Assembly: GCA_964484395.1 (NCBI GenBank)
Contig: CAZAFM010000006.1
Coordinates: 1 to 40,266 of the forward strand
Direction of reading: 5' to 3'
Source of the DNA: CAZAFM01 sp964484395
GTDB lineage: Bacteria > Campylobacterota > Campylobacteria > Campylobacterales > CAZAFM01
DNA length: 40,266 bases
The position numbers and the translations under genes are program-made. The first letter of the stretch is position 1. Each line of letters opens with the position of its first letter. Below are positions 23,428 to 32,111 of this stretch, piece after piece. The notes beneath the pieces are model-generated. The model was given only the letters and a program-made list of their open reading frames with translations, was not told where the DNA came from and did not search any database.

Positions 23428-23868
23428 TCACACAACCATCACAGGGCATTTAGCGAGTCCCGTTACTTTATGTGAGACTCCTCCTAGAAGATAGCCGCTA
23501 AGGTCTCCATGTCCTTGTGACCCTATGACTATAAGGTCGTTTTCATGCTCTTTGGCAAACTCTAGTATCTCTTTTGCAGCAGTGCCGACTTTTACAAAGC
23601 CTCTAACATTTGTTAAGCCTTTTTTTGTGAGCATCTCTTTGCCCTTTGAGACTATCTCTTTTGAGTACTGACTGAGTATTTCATCTAGGTTTTCAAGCTC
23701 ATCTCTTCCTTTCATCATAGATAAAGAGGCCTCCATGAAGCTATGATGCTTAAAAACACTTAGTATATTTATCTCTGCATCCAGCTTTAATGCAAGCTCA
23801 CAGGCTATTTCTAGGGCCTTGTAGGACTTTTTTGAGCCATCTAGTGGAACTAGTATTTTTTTGAACAA
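23428..23868 (-). CDS. UspA-family universal stress protein linked to a TRAP transporter
   Basis: 146 residues of the Usp fold: ILVPLDGSKKSYKALEIACE at the N-terminus and the ATP-binding loop GSQGHGDLSGYLLGGVSHKV followed by CPVMVV. The GxxG-9x-G pattern indicates the nucleotide-binding subtype. It lies 10 nt after dctM on the - strand. A UspA protein (TeaD) encoded with the ectoine TRAP transporter TeaABC of Halomonas modulates transport, so the same role is plausible here. It is the last gene of the dctP-dctQ-dctM-usp order. Confidence 0.93.
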   Translation of the reverse strand: MFKKILVPLDGSKKSYKALEIACELALKLDAEINILSVFKHHSFMEASLSMMKGRDELENLDEILSQYSKEIVSKGKEMLTKKGLTNVRGFVKVGTAAKEILEFAKEHENDLIVIGSQGHGDLSGYLLGGVSHKVTGLAKCPVMVV

Positions 23869-23878
23869 TTTTTATCCT

Positions 23879-25576
23879 TTATCTAAAAGCTAAATCACGC
23901 AAAAATAGTGCTATTTGTGGAAAAAATATCAATGCTACAGATACACTAAGAAGGATAAATATAAAAGGAGGCGTACCTTTAATAACCTCCATATAAGGTC
24001 TTTTAAAAACAGCAATAGCCGTAAATATATCACACCCAAAAGGTGGGGTGGCTGAACCTATAGCTACTTGTAGTGTGATAATAGTACCAACTAATACAGG
24101 ATCAAGCCCAGTAGCGTTTACTACAGGGGCAAATATAGGCACAAGCACTAAAATAACCACAATTGGGTCAACAAACATACATCCCACAAAAAAAGCGATA
24201 GATATCACGGCAAGCACTGCATAAGGACCCATCTCATTTATTCCAATACTTCCTAGTATCTCTTGAGGTACTTGAGCATATGATAGTATCCATGCAAAGC
24301 CAGCCCCAGCTCCAACTAATATAAATACTACTGCAGTAACTAGTCCAGTTGATTTAGCCGTAGAGAAGAAGTCTTTAAGCTTCATAGTTCTATAGACTAC
24401 GCCTTCTAAAAATAGTGCATAAGCAACACTTACAGCTGCTGCTTCAGTTGGGCTAAATACCCCTCCAAATATACCTCCAATGATGATAGCAGGAAAGCCA
24501 AGAGGCCAGAGGGCTTTATAGATAGCCATAGCTCTCTCGCCCCATGAAGCCTTTGGTTCTGTAGGGATTTTGTGGCGATAGGCGTAGATGATACTGTATA
24601 TAGAAAAAAGCAGAAGTATCAAAAGACCAGGTCCAATACCAGCAATGAAGAGTTCAGGAATGGAAGTTTTTGCCACTATCCCATAGATAATCATACCTAT
24701 ACTAGGAGGTATCAAAAAGGCAATATCACTTGAGTTTACTATAAGTGCTAGGATAAAGGAGTCTTTATATCCACCCTTTTGAAGACGCGGTCGAAGTGGC
24801 GAACCTACTGCTACAACTGTAGCTTGTGTAGAGCCTGACACTGCCCCAAACATAGTACAAGCACCAGCAGTACTTACTGCAAGACCACCTTTTATGTGGC
24901 GTACAAACGCCATTACAAGATCTATAAGCTTCTCAGCAGAGCGTCCCCGCGTCATAATATCAGCTGAGAGAATGAACATAGGAACAGCTATAAGTGCCGC
25001 AGGACGGATTCCTGCTACCATTTGTTGAACCAAAAACTGCATCTTTGAGATATCACCACCAAACTGTAGTAGAATTCCTAATGTAGTGCCAGCTATTAAT
25101 GGTATCATCATAGGAAATCCAAGCAGTAGAAGAATTATCATCAAGCCAAAAATAGCTAGAGCCATATTTTTTTGCAAAAACTCATAAAGATTGAAACTTG
25201 TATCTTTAAGCACACTACCTTGAGTGCTAGCTAAAACACTACCATCTTCTGCTCTCATGGTAGCTTCTACCTCAACACTACCATCTTGAAACTTTGAGAT
25301 ATCTATATTTTCAATCTCCCAAAAACCATTTTTATCACTCTCTGTGGTTTTTTTCATTTCAAGTGAGTTTTCATCAATCAATCTTATATCAACAGTTCGC
25401 CACTTATAATCAAATGCATTATCTGCCTCAGAAGAGCCATACACTGTTATAAAAAATCCCCCATCCTTCTTTTGGGCATCTATCTCATCTATTTCTATAC
25501 TTATAGCACTATTTGCGACAAGAGAGCTTACGAAAAAAAGAAAAAGTAGTATACCTCTAAAACTTACACCCCTCAT
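23879..25576 (-). CDS. dctM: TRAP transporter large permease subunit DctM with extra N-terminal exported domain
   Basis: Residues about 135-565 are a normal DctM with many membrane helices: LLLGFPMMIPLIAGTTLGIL, GACTMFGAVSGSTQATVVAV, NSSDIAFLIPPSIGMIIYGI, FGGVFSPTEAAAVSVAYAL, and a final SATPPFGCDIFTAIAVFKRP. It forms the channel for solute import driven by an ion gradient. Before it come a signal peptide (GILLFLFFVSSLVANSA) and about 110 residues that look like a periplasmic Ig-like fold (TESDKNGFWEIENIDISKFQ, DGSVEVEATMRAEDGS). Ordinary DctM is about 425-430 residues, so this is an addition. It starts one base before dctQ ends. Confidence 0.93.
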   Translation of the reverse strand: MRGVSFRGILLFLFFVSSLVANSAISIEIDEIDAQKKDGGFFITVYGSSEADNAFDYKWRTVDIRLIDENSLEMKKTTESDKNGFWEIENIDISKFQDGSVEVEATMRAEDGSVLASTQGSVLKDTSFNLYEFLQKNMALAIFGLMIILLLLGFPMMIPLIAGTTLGILLQFGGDISKMQFLVQQMVAGIRPAALIAVPMFILSADIMTRGRSAEKLIDLVMAFVRHIKGGLAVSTAGACTMFGAVSGSTQATVVAVGSPLRPRLQKGGYKDSFILALIVNSSDIAFLIPPSIGMIIYGIVAKTSIPELFIAGIGPGLLILLLFSIYSIIYAYRHKIPTEPKASWGERAMAIYKALWPLGFPAIIIGGIFGGVFSPTEAAAVSVAYALFLEGVVYRTMKLKDFFSTAKSTGLVTAVVFILVGAGAGFAWILSYAQVPQEILGSIGINEMGPYAVLAVISIAFFVGCMFVDPIVVILVLVPIFAPVVNATGLDPVLVGTIITLQVAIGSATPPFGCDIFTAIAVFKRPYMEVIKGTPPFIFILLSVSVALIFFPQIALFLRDLAFR

Positions 25577-26128
25577 CTAAACCTCAATCTCAGTCTTTCC
25601 ATATCCATCTCTTACTTTTGTAGAGATATAGACATCTTCTTGGCGGAGGTTTTTTATCACAGTAAAAATAAATTGTAAACCTGTAACAACAAACCCAACT
25701 GGTATCCACAAATATATATAAAAAAGAGGAATTCCAAGAGCTGGCAAAATGCGTCCACTTTTATAAACCTCCATTATGTAGCTATAAGAGTAGTAAGCAA
25801 GAACAAACATAAAAAGCCCCGTAACAGCTGAGATAAATATCATCAGGAGCTTTCTTGATTTCACTGGCAAGGCATCATAAATAGCTGACATGCGTATGTG
25901 ACGCCCCTGTCTTGCCGCATAGCTAAGTCCTGCAAAAGTAACGATAATGATAAATATCATGTTTAGCTCATCTGTTATAGTTAGGGCATCATCAAAAATA
26001 AATCTTGTGACAACAGCAACTATAGTCACAACAGCCATCCCAATGACGCCTATTATGAGCATAAACTCCTCAAGACGACTCAGTATCACATCAATAAAAT
26101 CAACAGCTCTTAAAAAAGGATTTTTCAT
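25577..26128 (-). CDS. dctQ: TRAP transporter small permease subunit DctQ
   Basis: 183 residues with four predicted membrane helices (MLIIGVIGMAVVTIVAVVTR, ELNMIFIIIVTFAGLSYAA, LLMIFISAVTGLFMFVLAYY and PLFYIYLWIPVGFVVTGLQF). RQGRHIRM between helices 2 and 3 is a DctQ hallmark. It stabilises the DctM-DctP transporter in the inner membrane. It directly abuts dctM and is separated from dctP by 53 nt containing a strong hairpin. Confidence 0.93.
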   Translation of the reverse strand: MKNPFLRAVDFIDVILSRLEEFMLIIGVIGMAVVTIVAVVTRFIFDDALTITDELNMIFIIIVTFAGLSYAARQGRHIRMSAIYDALPVKSRKLLMIFISAVTGLFMFVLAYYSYSYIMEVYKSGRILPALGIPLFYIYLWIPVGFVVTGLQFIFTVIKNLRQEDVYISTKVRDGYGKTEIEV

Positions 26129-26147
26129 ATACTTCCCTTCGAAAAGA

Positions 26148-26170
26148 CCAGCAGCCTTTTAAGCTGCTGG
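26148..26170 (-). terminator. intercistronic hairpin between dctP and dctQ
   Basis: CCAGCAGC / GCTGCTGG forms an 8-bp stem with a 7-nt loop. Read on the - strand it sits just after the dctP stop and is followed by TCTTTTC. Such a hairpin between the binding-protein and permease genes commonly gives partial termination or mRNA stabilisation, so that DctP is made in excess. Confidence 0.7.
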
Positions 26171-26181
26171 CTCTACTCTGT

Positions 26182-27192
26182 TTATTTTGAGTTATTCTCT
26201 GCTGCGTCTAGATCTTTTCTCATCTGATCAAGTACTTTTTTGTTTGACTTACTCTTTGAAGCAAAGCTATCTTGAACGCCTTTTGCTACCTTTTTAAAAG
26301 GTTCTCGTTCACTCTCAGTAAGGGTTATAATCTGATAATCTGGGTTTGTCCTAACTATTCTTCCAATACCTATAGCATCAAGCTTTTGTGCTTCTTCTAG
26401 TATAACTGCTAAAGCATGCTCAGAGGCTTTTTCTACAAGCATTTTATCTCTTTTGCCAAGACTATCATAAAACTCTTTATTAGCACTCACAGAAGCATTA
26501 AAGTGACTATGCCCCATATATGTCAAGACTTCTGTTAAATCATCAAGTCCATAAGCCTCAATCCACACAGTTGGATTCTCTTGTCCATCAACCATTCCAG
26601 TTTTAAGAGCACCAACTAGGTCACCCCATGACATTGGCTGAGGAGATGCCCCAAATGAACTCCAAGTCTCTACAAGAATTGGTGAGCCCGGCATTACTCT
26701 TATTTTTTTGCCTTTTAAATCTTCAGGAGAGCGAAAAACTTCCATTGTAGTTACAGCCATCTCACCCTCTGGAAAAATAGCAAGAAGTTCCAATCCATGC
26801 TGATTAAAGATAGATGGTAACATTTCATTTACAACTTTTGAGTTTTTGAAAAAGTAGTCCAACTCTTTTGTATCAGTAGGTAGTACATATGGTAGAGTAA
26901 ATATATCCATCTCTGGAATGAAGCTACCCATATATCCAGTAGACTGTCCTATGAATTGCAATATACCATTTCTAGCCTGCTCCATCATATCTGCCTCTTC
27001 ACCAAGTGAGCCAACTTTGTACAGCTCTATTGTGTGTCTTGAGTTGTCCTCAATGAAGTCTTTAAATGCATTAGCATAGATACCTTGAGGATCGCTCATA
27101 CCCTCACCGAATGCGTATTTCCAAGTATCAGCTTGTGATAGTGTAACACTAAAAAGTGCAGCAACTACTATTTTTAGCAATGAGTTCTTCAT
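26182..27192 (-). CDS. dctP: TRAP transporter substrate-binding protein DctP
   Basis: 336 residues with signal peptide LLKIVVAALFSVTLSQA and the DctP fold: FKDFIEDNSRHTIELYKVGS, LPYVLPTDTKELDYFF, GKKIRVMPGSPILVETW (the Arg usually binds a substrate carboxylate), MSWGDLVGALKTGMVDGQEN and HFNASVSANKEFYDSL. It captures an organic acid or similar solute in the periplasm for DctQM; the substrate is not deducible. It is first in the - strand operon, with GGAGAG upstream of its ATG. A duplicated TRAP set is not seen. Confidence 0.94.
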   Translation of the reverse strand: MKNSLLKIVVAALFSVTLSQADTWKYAFGEGMSDPQGIYANAFKDFIEDNSRHTIELYKVGSLGEEADMMEQARNGILQFIGQSTGYMGSFIPEMDIFTLPYVLPTDTKELDYFFKNSKVVNEMLPSIFNQHGLELLAIFPEGEMAVTTMEVFRSPEDLKGKKIRVMPGSPILVETWSSFGASPQPMSWGDLVGALKTGMVDGQENPTVWIEAYGLDDLTEVLTYMGHSHFNASVSANKEFYDSLGKRDKMLVEKASEHALAVILEEAQKLDAIGIGRIVRTNPDYQIITLTESEREPFKKVAKGVQDSFASKSKSNKKVLDQMRKDLDAAENNSK

Positions 27193-27331
27193 GCTCTCTC
27201 CTTCTTAAGATTTTACAATTTCTGTTAATCTTGAAATTGTCTTGAGAGTTAATAGTAGCAGTAAAAAATAAATCTTCCCTTAGTAATTTTAAATTTAAGC
27301 TATATTTAATTATGTAGGATTTGTGGTTATT

Positions 27332-27361
27332 CCATGCGTGGGAGGATCCACGCATGGTTTT
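27332..27361. terminator. strong 10-bp hairpin between htrA and dctP
   Basis: CCATGCGTGG - GAGGAT - CCACGCATGG is a perfect 10-bp stem with a 6-nt loop, just past the htrA stop on the - strand. The T-run (TTTTATA) is on the + strand side, whereas reading from htrA gives AATAA after the stem. It most likely ends htrA transcripts or insulates dctP. Orientation is uncertain. Confidence 0.65.
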
Positions 27362-27366
27362 ATACC

Positions 27367-28797
27367 CTAAGGTACAACAGCTATAAGATTTCTACCTCGT
27401 CTGTTTATATAAAATCTCTTTTTTGGTAGTTTTTTGTATTTTGCAATGGCGCTTTTAAATTCCGCAAGTGTCTCTACTCTACTATCTTCTACTTGTATTA
27501 CAATATCACCTACATTTAGGGATTGTATTTTAGAGTCACTCTCTATTCCGCTAACTATTACACCATTCATATTTGGCGGTAGTCTAAACTTCGCTCTTAT
27601 GTTTTCATCTATCTGAGAGAACTTAGCACCTTTATAGTCATACTCTCCGCTCTCTCCTTGTATGAATTCACTATCTTTGTCACTATCTATCTCTCCTAGT
27701 TTTACCATCACACTCATCTGTTTTCTATCTCTAATGAATGTGATTTTTGTATTATCATTTGGAGCTAGTGAGCCAATGGCGTTTTTTAGCTCTGCTGCGT
27801 TTTTTACTGGCTTACCATCTACTGCTATGACTAGGTCACCCCTTTTTAGTCCTGCATTTTGAGCTGGTGAGTCATCTGCTACTGAGGCTATAACTGCTCC
27901 ACTATCTTTGTTGTAGAACTCTTTTAGATCCTCGCTCATATCTTGGATACTCACACCCATATAGCCTCTCTCTATCTTACCTTCTGTTATGAGTGCTGTA
28001 GCAATCTTTTTTGCCATATTAGAAGGAATTGCAAACCCTATACCTACATTCCCGCCACTTCTTGAGATAATAGCAGTGTTTATTCCAACTACTGCACCTC
28101 TACTATCTACTAGTGCACCACCTGAGTTTCCTGGGTTTATAGGAGCATCTGTTTGGATGAAGTTTTCATATTCATTTATCCCTACGCCACTTTTGTTTAG
28201 TGCTGAGATTATTCCTTGAGTAATGGTCTCACCTACACCAAAAGGATTCCCAATAGCAAAAACAACATCACCCTCTTTTAGGTCTGCTGAGTTAGCAAAT
28301 GAAGCATTTTTTAGATTAGAGGCTTCTATTTTTATAACTGCTACATCACTTCTAGGGTCTTTGCCTATTACTTTTGCTTTGTACTCTTTTGTTTTTCCTG
28401 GGATTGAGACTATGATACTATCTGCTGTATCTATTACATGGTTGTTTGTGATGATATATCCATCTGAAGTGATAATAACACCTGAGCCAAGTGAGCGCTC
28501 AACTCTCTCTTGTGGTATCATATTTCTAAATGCATCTCCAAAAAACTCCTCAAAAAAAGGGTTGTTTTTAAAAAGTGGATTTCCTTGGAATGGGTTTTGT
28601 GGAGCCTTTACCTTCCTCTCTGTTGAGATGTTTACTACCAAATCCTTCACATCTTTTATGGCATCATAGTAGGATAAGACTGTGGTATCTGAGAGACTCT
28701 TAGGCATCTCTCTTTTTTGCACATCTGCATAGTCCTGAAGCTCTAATCCAAATAGCGAAACTGAAGCTAAGAGTAGGACAAATAGGGTTTTTCTCAT
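27367..28797 (-). CDS. htrA: periplasmic HtrA/DegP-family serine protease
   Basis: 476 residues. Signal peptide RKTLFVLLLASVSLFGLEL, then a trypsin-like domain with catalytic His in YIITNNHVI, Asp in DPRSDVAVI and Ser in INPGNSGGALV. PDZ1 is around YMGVSIQDMSEDL to NAGLKRGDLVIAVDGKPV, and PDZ2 is toward the C-terminus (VIVSGIESDSKIQSLNVGDI). The role is periplasmic protein quality control; the order and length fit DegP/DegQ. It is a single gene on the - strand, divergent from rluB across a 148-nt spacer that should hold both promoters. Confidence 0.96.
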   Translation of the reverse strand: MRKTLFVLLLASVSLFGLELQDYADVQKREMPKSLSDTTVLSYYDAIKDVKDLVVNISTERKVKAPQNPFQGNPLFKNNPFFEEFFGDAFRNMIPQERVERSLGSGVIITSDGYIITNNHVIDTADSIIVSIPGKTKEYKAKVIGKDPRSDVAVIKIEASNLKNASFANSADLKEGDVVFAIGNPFGVGETITQGIISALNKSGVGINEYENFIQTDAPINPGNSGGALVDSRGAVVGINTAIISRSGGNVGIGFAIPSNMAKKIATALITEGKIERGYMGVSIQDMSEDLKEFYNKDSGAVIASVADDSPAQNAGLKRGDLVIAVDGKPVKNAAELKNAIGSLAPNDNTKITFIRDRKQMSVMVKLGEIDSDKDSEFIQGESGEYDYKGAKFSQIDENIRAKFRLPPNMNGVIVSGIESDSKIQSLNVGDIVIQVEDSRVETLAEFKSAIAKYKKLPKKRFYINRRGRNLIAVVP

Positions 28798-28945
28798 AAA
28801 CTCTCCTTATTTTTTAGGTTATTCTAAGCTTTTTAAGCCTAAAAATCATTTAAAAATGTTAATTACATTGAAATGTTTTTAAGATATCAAGTTTTGCTTA
28901 TGCTACAATCAATCTTTAATATAAATTGTATTTCAAGGATGTCAA

Positions 28946-29725
28946 ATGAGGCTAAATAAATACCTCTCTCACAATACGAAGCTTTCACGCAGAGAGGCTG
29001 ATAGGGCTATTCAAGAAGGTAGAGTAAATATAGATAGAGTTAAAATAACAAACCCAGCTACTCAAGTAGAAGATGAGCAGAAGGTTTTTTTAGATAGTCG
29101 CTTTATCAATCCAAATAGGGATGAAATGATAACAGTTATTGCATACTGTAAACCAAAAGGTGAGATAGTCTCTAAAAAAGATGATAGGGGCAGAAAAACC
29201 ATATATGATACGCTGCCTGATAGATTTAGAGGGTTTGTTCCTGTTGGTAGGCTAGATTTTACAACCACTGGACTACTTTTGCTAACGGATTCCAAACCAA
29301 CCGCAGCAAGGCTTATGGAATCAAATCTGGAGAGAGTATATATAGTCAAGCTAAAAGGAAGTATCACAGAAAAAATAGAAAAAGCGATGCTTGAAGGTCT
29401 GCACAATGTAGATGCAAAAAAGGGTGGACATAAGCTAAGTGATATAGAGACGATGAGTTTTGCACCATTTTTAGGGTACAAGATAGACAAAAACACACCA
29501 AATCACTCAAAGCTAAAAATCGCCATAAGTGAAGGAAAAAACAGAGAGATAAGGCGTTTTTTTGGATATTTTGATAGAGATGTTATTGATTTAAAGAGAG
29601 TATCTTTTGGCGGAGTAGAGCTAAATGCACTACCTGAAGGTAAGTGGAGATTCTTAAACAAAAAAGAGTATAAAGACTTAAGAGAGTTTTTAAATAAACC
29701 TCAAGCAAATATGCAAGATAATTAA
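28946..29725 (+). CDS. rluB: 23S rRNA pseudouridine synthase, RluB/RsuA family
   Basis: The N-terminal S4 RNA-binding domain (LNKYLSHNTKLSRREADRAI) is followed by the catalytic domain with GRLDFTTTGLLLLTDS, where the Asp is the nucleophile, and KIAISEGKNREIRRFFGYF. 259 residues, as usual. It should modify one uridine of 23S rRNA (E. coli RluB acts at 2605); the family also includes RluE/RluF/RsuA, so the exact site is inferred. CAAGGA lies 8 nt before the ATG. A possible -10 TACAAT precedes it. The lipoprotein gene follows 27 nt later. Confidence 0.92.
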   Translation: MRLNKYLSHNTKLSRREADRAIQEGRVNIDRVKITNPATQVEDEQKVFLDSRFINPNRDEMITVIAYCKPKGEIVSKKDDRGRKTIYDTLPDRFRGFVPVGRLDFTTTGLLLLTDSKPTAARLMESNLERVYIVKLKGSITEKIEKAMLEGLHNVDAKKGGHKLSDIETMSFAPFLGYKIDKNTPNHSKLKIAISEGKNREIRRFFGYFDRDVIDLKRVSFGGVELNALPEGKWRFLNKKEYKDLREFLNKPQANMQDN

Positions 29726-29752
29726 GGAAAATTATATCAAGAAGGATTTGTT

Positions 29753-30205
29753 ATGAAGAAGATTATTTTTACTGCCCTAATCACTGGAATGTTTTTTCTA
29801 GGAGGGTGCGCTAATAGTAGTGGTGCTTATACACAGAGTGATGTAGGTAGTGTAGAGGTTATCAAAAGAGGGACGGTTCTAAGTGCACAGATGATGGATG
29901 CACCTGATGATGGAGTAGGAACAGTCATAGGTGCAATAGCTGGAGGTGTTATAGGTGCTCAGTTTGGCGGGACAAATACAGATAGGGCTCTTGCTGGAGT
30001 TGGGGGTGCACTAGCTGGAGGTGCTGCTGGAAACGCAATAAACTCAAGCACGGCTCAAAAACTAACTATACAACTAGATGATGGCTCAGAGATTCAAACA
30101 GTAAAGAATGTAAACTCAAACTCACCTATGTCCTTTAGGAACGGGGATAGAGTAAGAGTGTACTTTGAAGGAAACAGAGTTAGAAATATAGCCCTAGCAC
30201 AGTAA
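29753..30205 (+). CDS. glycine-zipper outer-membrane lipoprotein
   Basis: A 150-residue lipoprotein: signal peptide FTALITGMFFLGGC with lipobox LGGC, then a Gly/Ala-rich zipper (GVGTVIGAIAGGVIGAQFGG, GVGGALAGGAAGNAI) and a short beta domain (KLTIQLDDGSEIQTVKNVN, NGDRVRVYFEGNRVRNIA). This is the SlyB/Pcp-like pattern of lipoproteins that sit in the outer membrane and support envelope integrity. AGAAGGA lies 8 nt before ATG 29753. It may be co-transcribed with rluB. It ends in a palindrome shared with the convergent acyltransferase gene. Confidence 0.9.
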   Translation: MKKIIFTALITGMFFLGGCANSSGAYTQSDVGSVEVIKRGTVLSAQMMDAPDDGVGTVIGAIAGGVIGAQFGGTNTDRALAGVGGALAGGAAGNAINSSTAQKLTIQLDDGSEIQTVKNVNSNSPMSFRNGDRVRVYFEGNRVRNIALAQ

Positions 30206-30220
30206 GCTTTTAAGCTTACT
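30201..30220. terminator. convergent-gene palindrome
   Basis: AGTAAGCTT-TT-AAGCTTACT (9-bp arms) covers both stop codons of the lipoprotein gene (+) and the acyltransferase gene (-). No T-run follows, but a shared bidirectional 3' end structure is the likely function. Confidence 0.55.
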
Positions 30221-31943
30221 CTAGGACTTGCATATAGCGCTTTCTTTTTGAGTCTTTTATCTTCTCAACCTCTAGAAGTAGAAAACCATCTATGCAGTTC
30301 TCAAAATCCTTATCCTCTCCAAAATCCAAAAACTTCACACCACCCTCTTCACAGAGCTCACTATACTGCCTATAGAGTGTAGGGACTGATATGTTCATAT
30401 TTGAAAGTGTCTGCTTGAGAACCTTAAAGTCAGCAACATAATCATCACAGCTAAAGATATTTCTACACTCATCAATCTCTTTTTTTGTCATAATGTATCT
30501 GTTTTTTGATACAACTATATCATCATCACTACCAAAGTAGTTTTTGTAGAAGAATATCAAGAGGTTTCTAGCAAGCTTTGGATAGCTAGCACTCATACTA
30601 ACTGGTCCAAACATATACTTAAGATTTGGTCTAGTTCGTATGTATGCACCAATTCCAAACCAGAGATAATCAAGTGCTCTACTTCCCCAATACTTTGGCT
30701 GAACGAAGCTTCTCCCTAGCTCTATAGAGTTGCTTAGATATGGTTCAAAAGAGTCATTTAAATCAAAAAGTGATGAGGTGTAAAAGGAGTCTTTTCCCTC
30801 ATCCATCTGCATAATAGTATCACTCTCTCCTAGCCTATATGCTCCAACTATTTCAAGCTCATCTTCATCCCAGAGTACAAGGTGTCTATAGTAGACATCA
30901 TATTTATCAATATCTCTTTTTTTACCAGTTCCTTCACCTACCTTTCTGAAGCTATACTCTCTTAAGCGCCCAAGCTCTCGTATAATGGAGGAGTCTTTGT
31001 CATAATCTGCTAGATATATCTTCTTGCCATCACTTGTTTTACCTAGTAGTTCACACTCACTTAGCTCTTTTTTGAGCTTCTGTCTATCCTCTTGATGAGC
31101 GATGCACTTTTGGGTTGTAAAAACCCCTTTTTTTCCTTTACTAACCTTGTATAGATGTTTTTTTAGGAGGTTTATCTCTGTTTTGGTGTTTAGGCTTTTT
31201 AGGCTTATACTGTTTTGAGGGACAAGCTCACCTACATTAAATGATATAGTTTTATCTTTTTTGTTAAACATCTCCCTTGCTAGTAGAAGTGTTGCTGCAT
31301 TTTTATATATCATAGAGATTGCATAAAAAAGCCATGAGTTACGCGCATTTATAAAAATAGGAAGGATTGGAGAGTTTGTTTTTTTGGCTAGATGCAAAAA
31401 GCCACTCCTCCATGTAGTGTCTTTTATCCCAGTGGGTCGAACACGACTAACTTCACCTGAAGGAAAAAATATAACAGCCTCTTCATTATCAAGTGCTCTT
31501 ACTATGTTTTTAAAAGATGCCTTAGATATTGCGCCAGTTAGATTATCTACTGGAAGAAGTAGAGGACTTATAGGTTCTATATTCATCAAAACACTATTTG
31601 CCACTATTCTTACATCACTTCTTACAGAGGTAACAAGGTCTAGTAGGGCAAAAGAGTCAAGAGCTCCAAGAGGGTGATTTGCTATGATGACTACCTTACC
31701 TTCTGAAGGGATGTTTTCAATGTCTTTATTGGAGACGCTATAGCCAAAATTGAAGTGTTCTAGCACTTTTCTAATAAAGTCCATACCCGTAGAGTTGCTG
31801 TTTTTTTCCAAAAATTCATTTATCTCATTTTGATAAAATAGTTTTTTTAGAGAAAAATATATTGAGTTTTCTGCAAAGTTTGGAAGGTTTGAAATGCTTG
31901 GGTACTGCGATTTTAGTACTTTTTCTATATCTATCATGCTCAT
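30216..31943 (-). CDS. bifunctional acyltransferase, OlsF-like (PlsC-type plus GNAT/OlsB-type domains)
   Basis: 575 residues. The N-terminal half (about 60-250) is a PlsC-like glycerolipid acyltransferase domain: IIANHPLGALDSFALLD holds the NHxxxxD motif, and IFFPSGEVSRV the second acyl-acceptor motif. The C-terminal half (about 290-520) matches the hemolysin/OlsB acyl-ACP N-acyltransferase fold (YRHLVLWDEDELEIVGAYRL, ELGRSFVQPKYWG, YMFGPVSMSASYP). Fused in this order, they resemble OlsF, which makes ornithine lipids (C-terminal half N-acylates, N-terminal half O-acylates). The product is inferred. It is single-gene, on the - strand, convergent with the lipoprotein. Confidence 0.83.
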   Translation of the reverse strand: MSMIDIEKVLKSQYPSISNLPNFAENSIYFSLKKLFYQNEINEFLEKNSNSTGMDFIRKVLEHFNFGYSVSNKDIENIPSEGKVVIIANHPLGALDSFALLDLVTSVRSDVRIVANSVLMNIEPISPLLLPVDNLTGAISKASFKNIVRALDNEEAVIFFPSGEVSRVRPTGIKDTTWRSGFLHLAKKTNSPILPIFINARNSWLFYAISMIYKNAATLLLAREMFNKKDKTISFNVGELVPQNSISLKSLNTKTEINLLKKHLYKVSKGKKGVFTTQKCIAHQEDRQKLKKELSECELLGKTSDGKKIYLADYDKDSSIIRELGRLREYSFRKVGEGTGKKRDIDKYDVYYRHLVLWDEDELEIVGAYRLGESDTIMQMDEGKDSFYTSSLFDLNDSFEPYLSNSIELGRSFVQPKYWGSRALDYLWFGIGAYIRTRPNLKYMFGPVSMSASYPKLARNLLIFFYKNYFGSDDDIVVSKNRYIMTKKEIDECRNIFSCDDYVADFKVLKQTLSNMNISVPTLYRQYSELCEEGGVKFLDFGEDKDFENCIDGFLLLEVEKIKDSKRKRYMQVLE

Positions 31944-32043
31944 CTCTTAAGTGTATGGATTTTTGCTCAGCATATATTGTACTAAAGATAGGTTACATTT
32001 TCAAAACAAAAGTAGGGTGATTTTAGGTATTTAAGGAAAAATT

Positions 32044-32072
32044 AATACCCTGCCGAATTTCGACAGGGTATT
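32044..32072 (-). terminator. intrinsic terminator of miaA
   Basis: AATACCCTG / CAGGGTATT forms a 9-bp stem with an 11-nt loop. Read on the - strand it follows the miaA stop by about 40 nt and ends in AATTTTTCC. The remainder of the 31944-32111 spacer holds an unassigned purine-rich stretch (GGGGGAGGGGAA). Confidence 0.7.
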
Positions 32073-32111
32073 TGGGGGAGGGGAATGTAATTATATAGTA
32101 ATTTTTCTACT

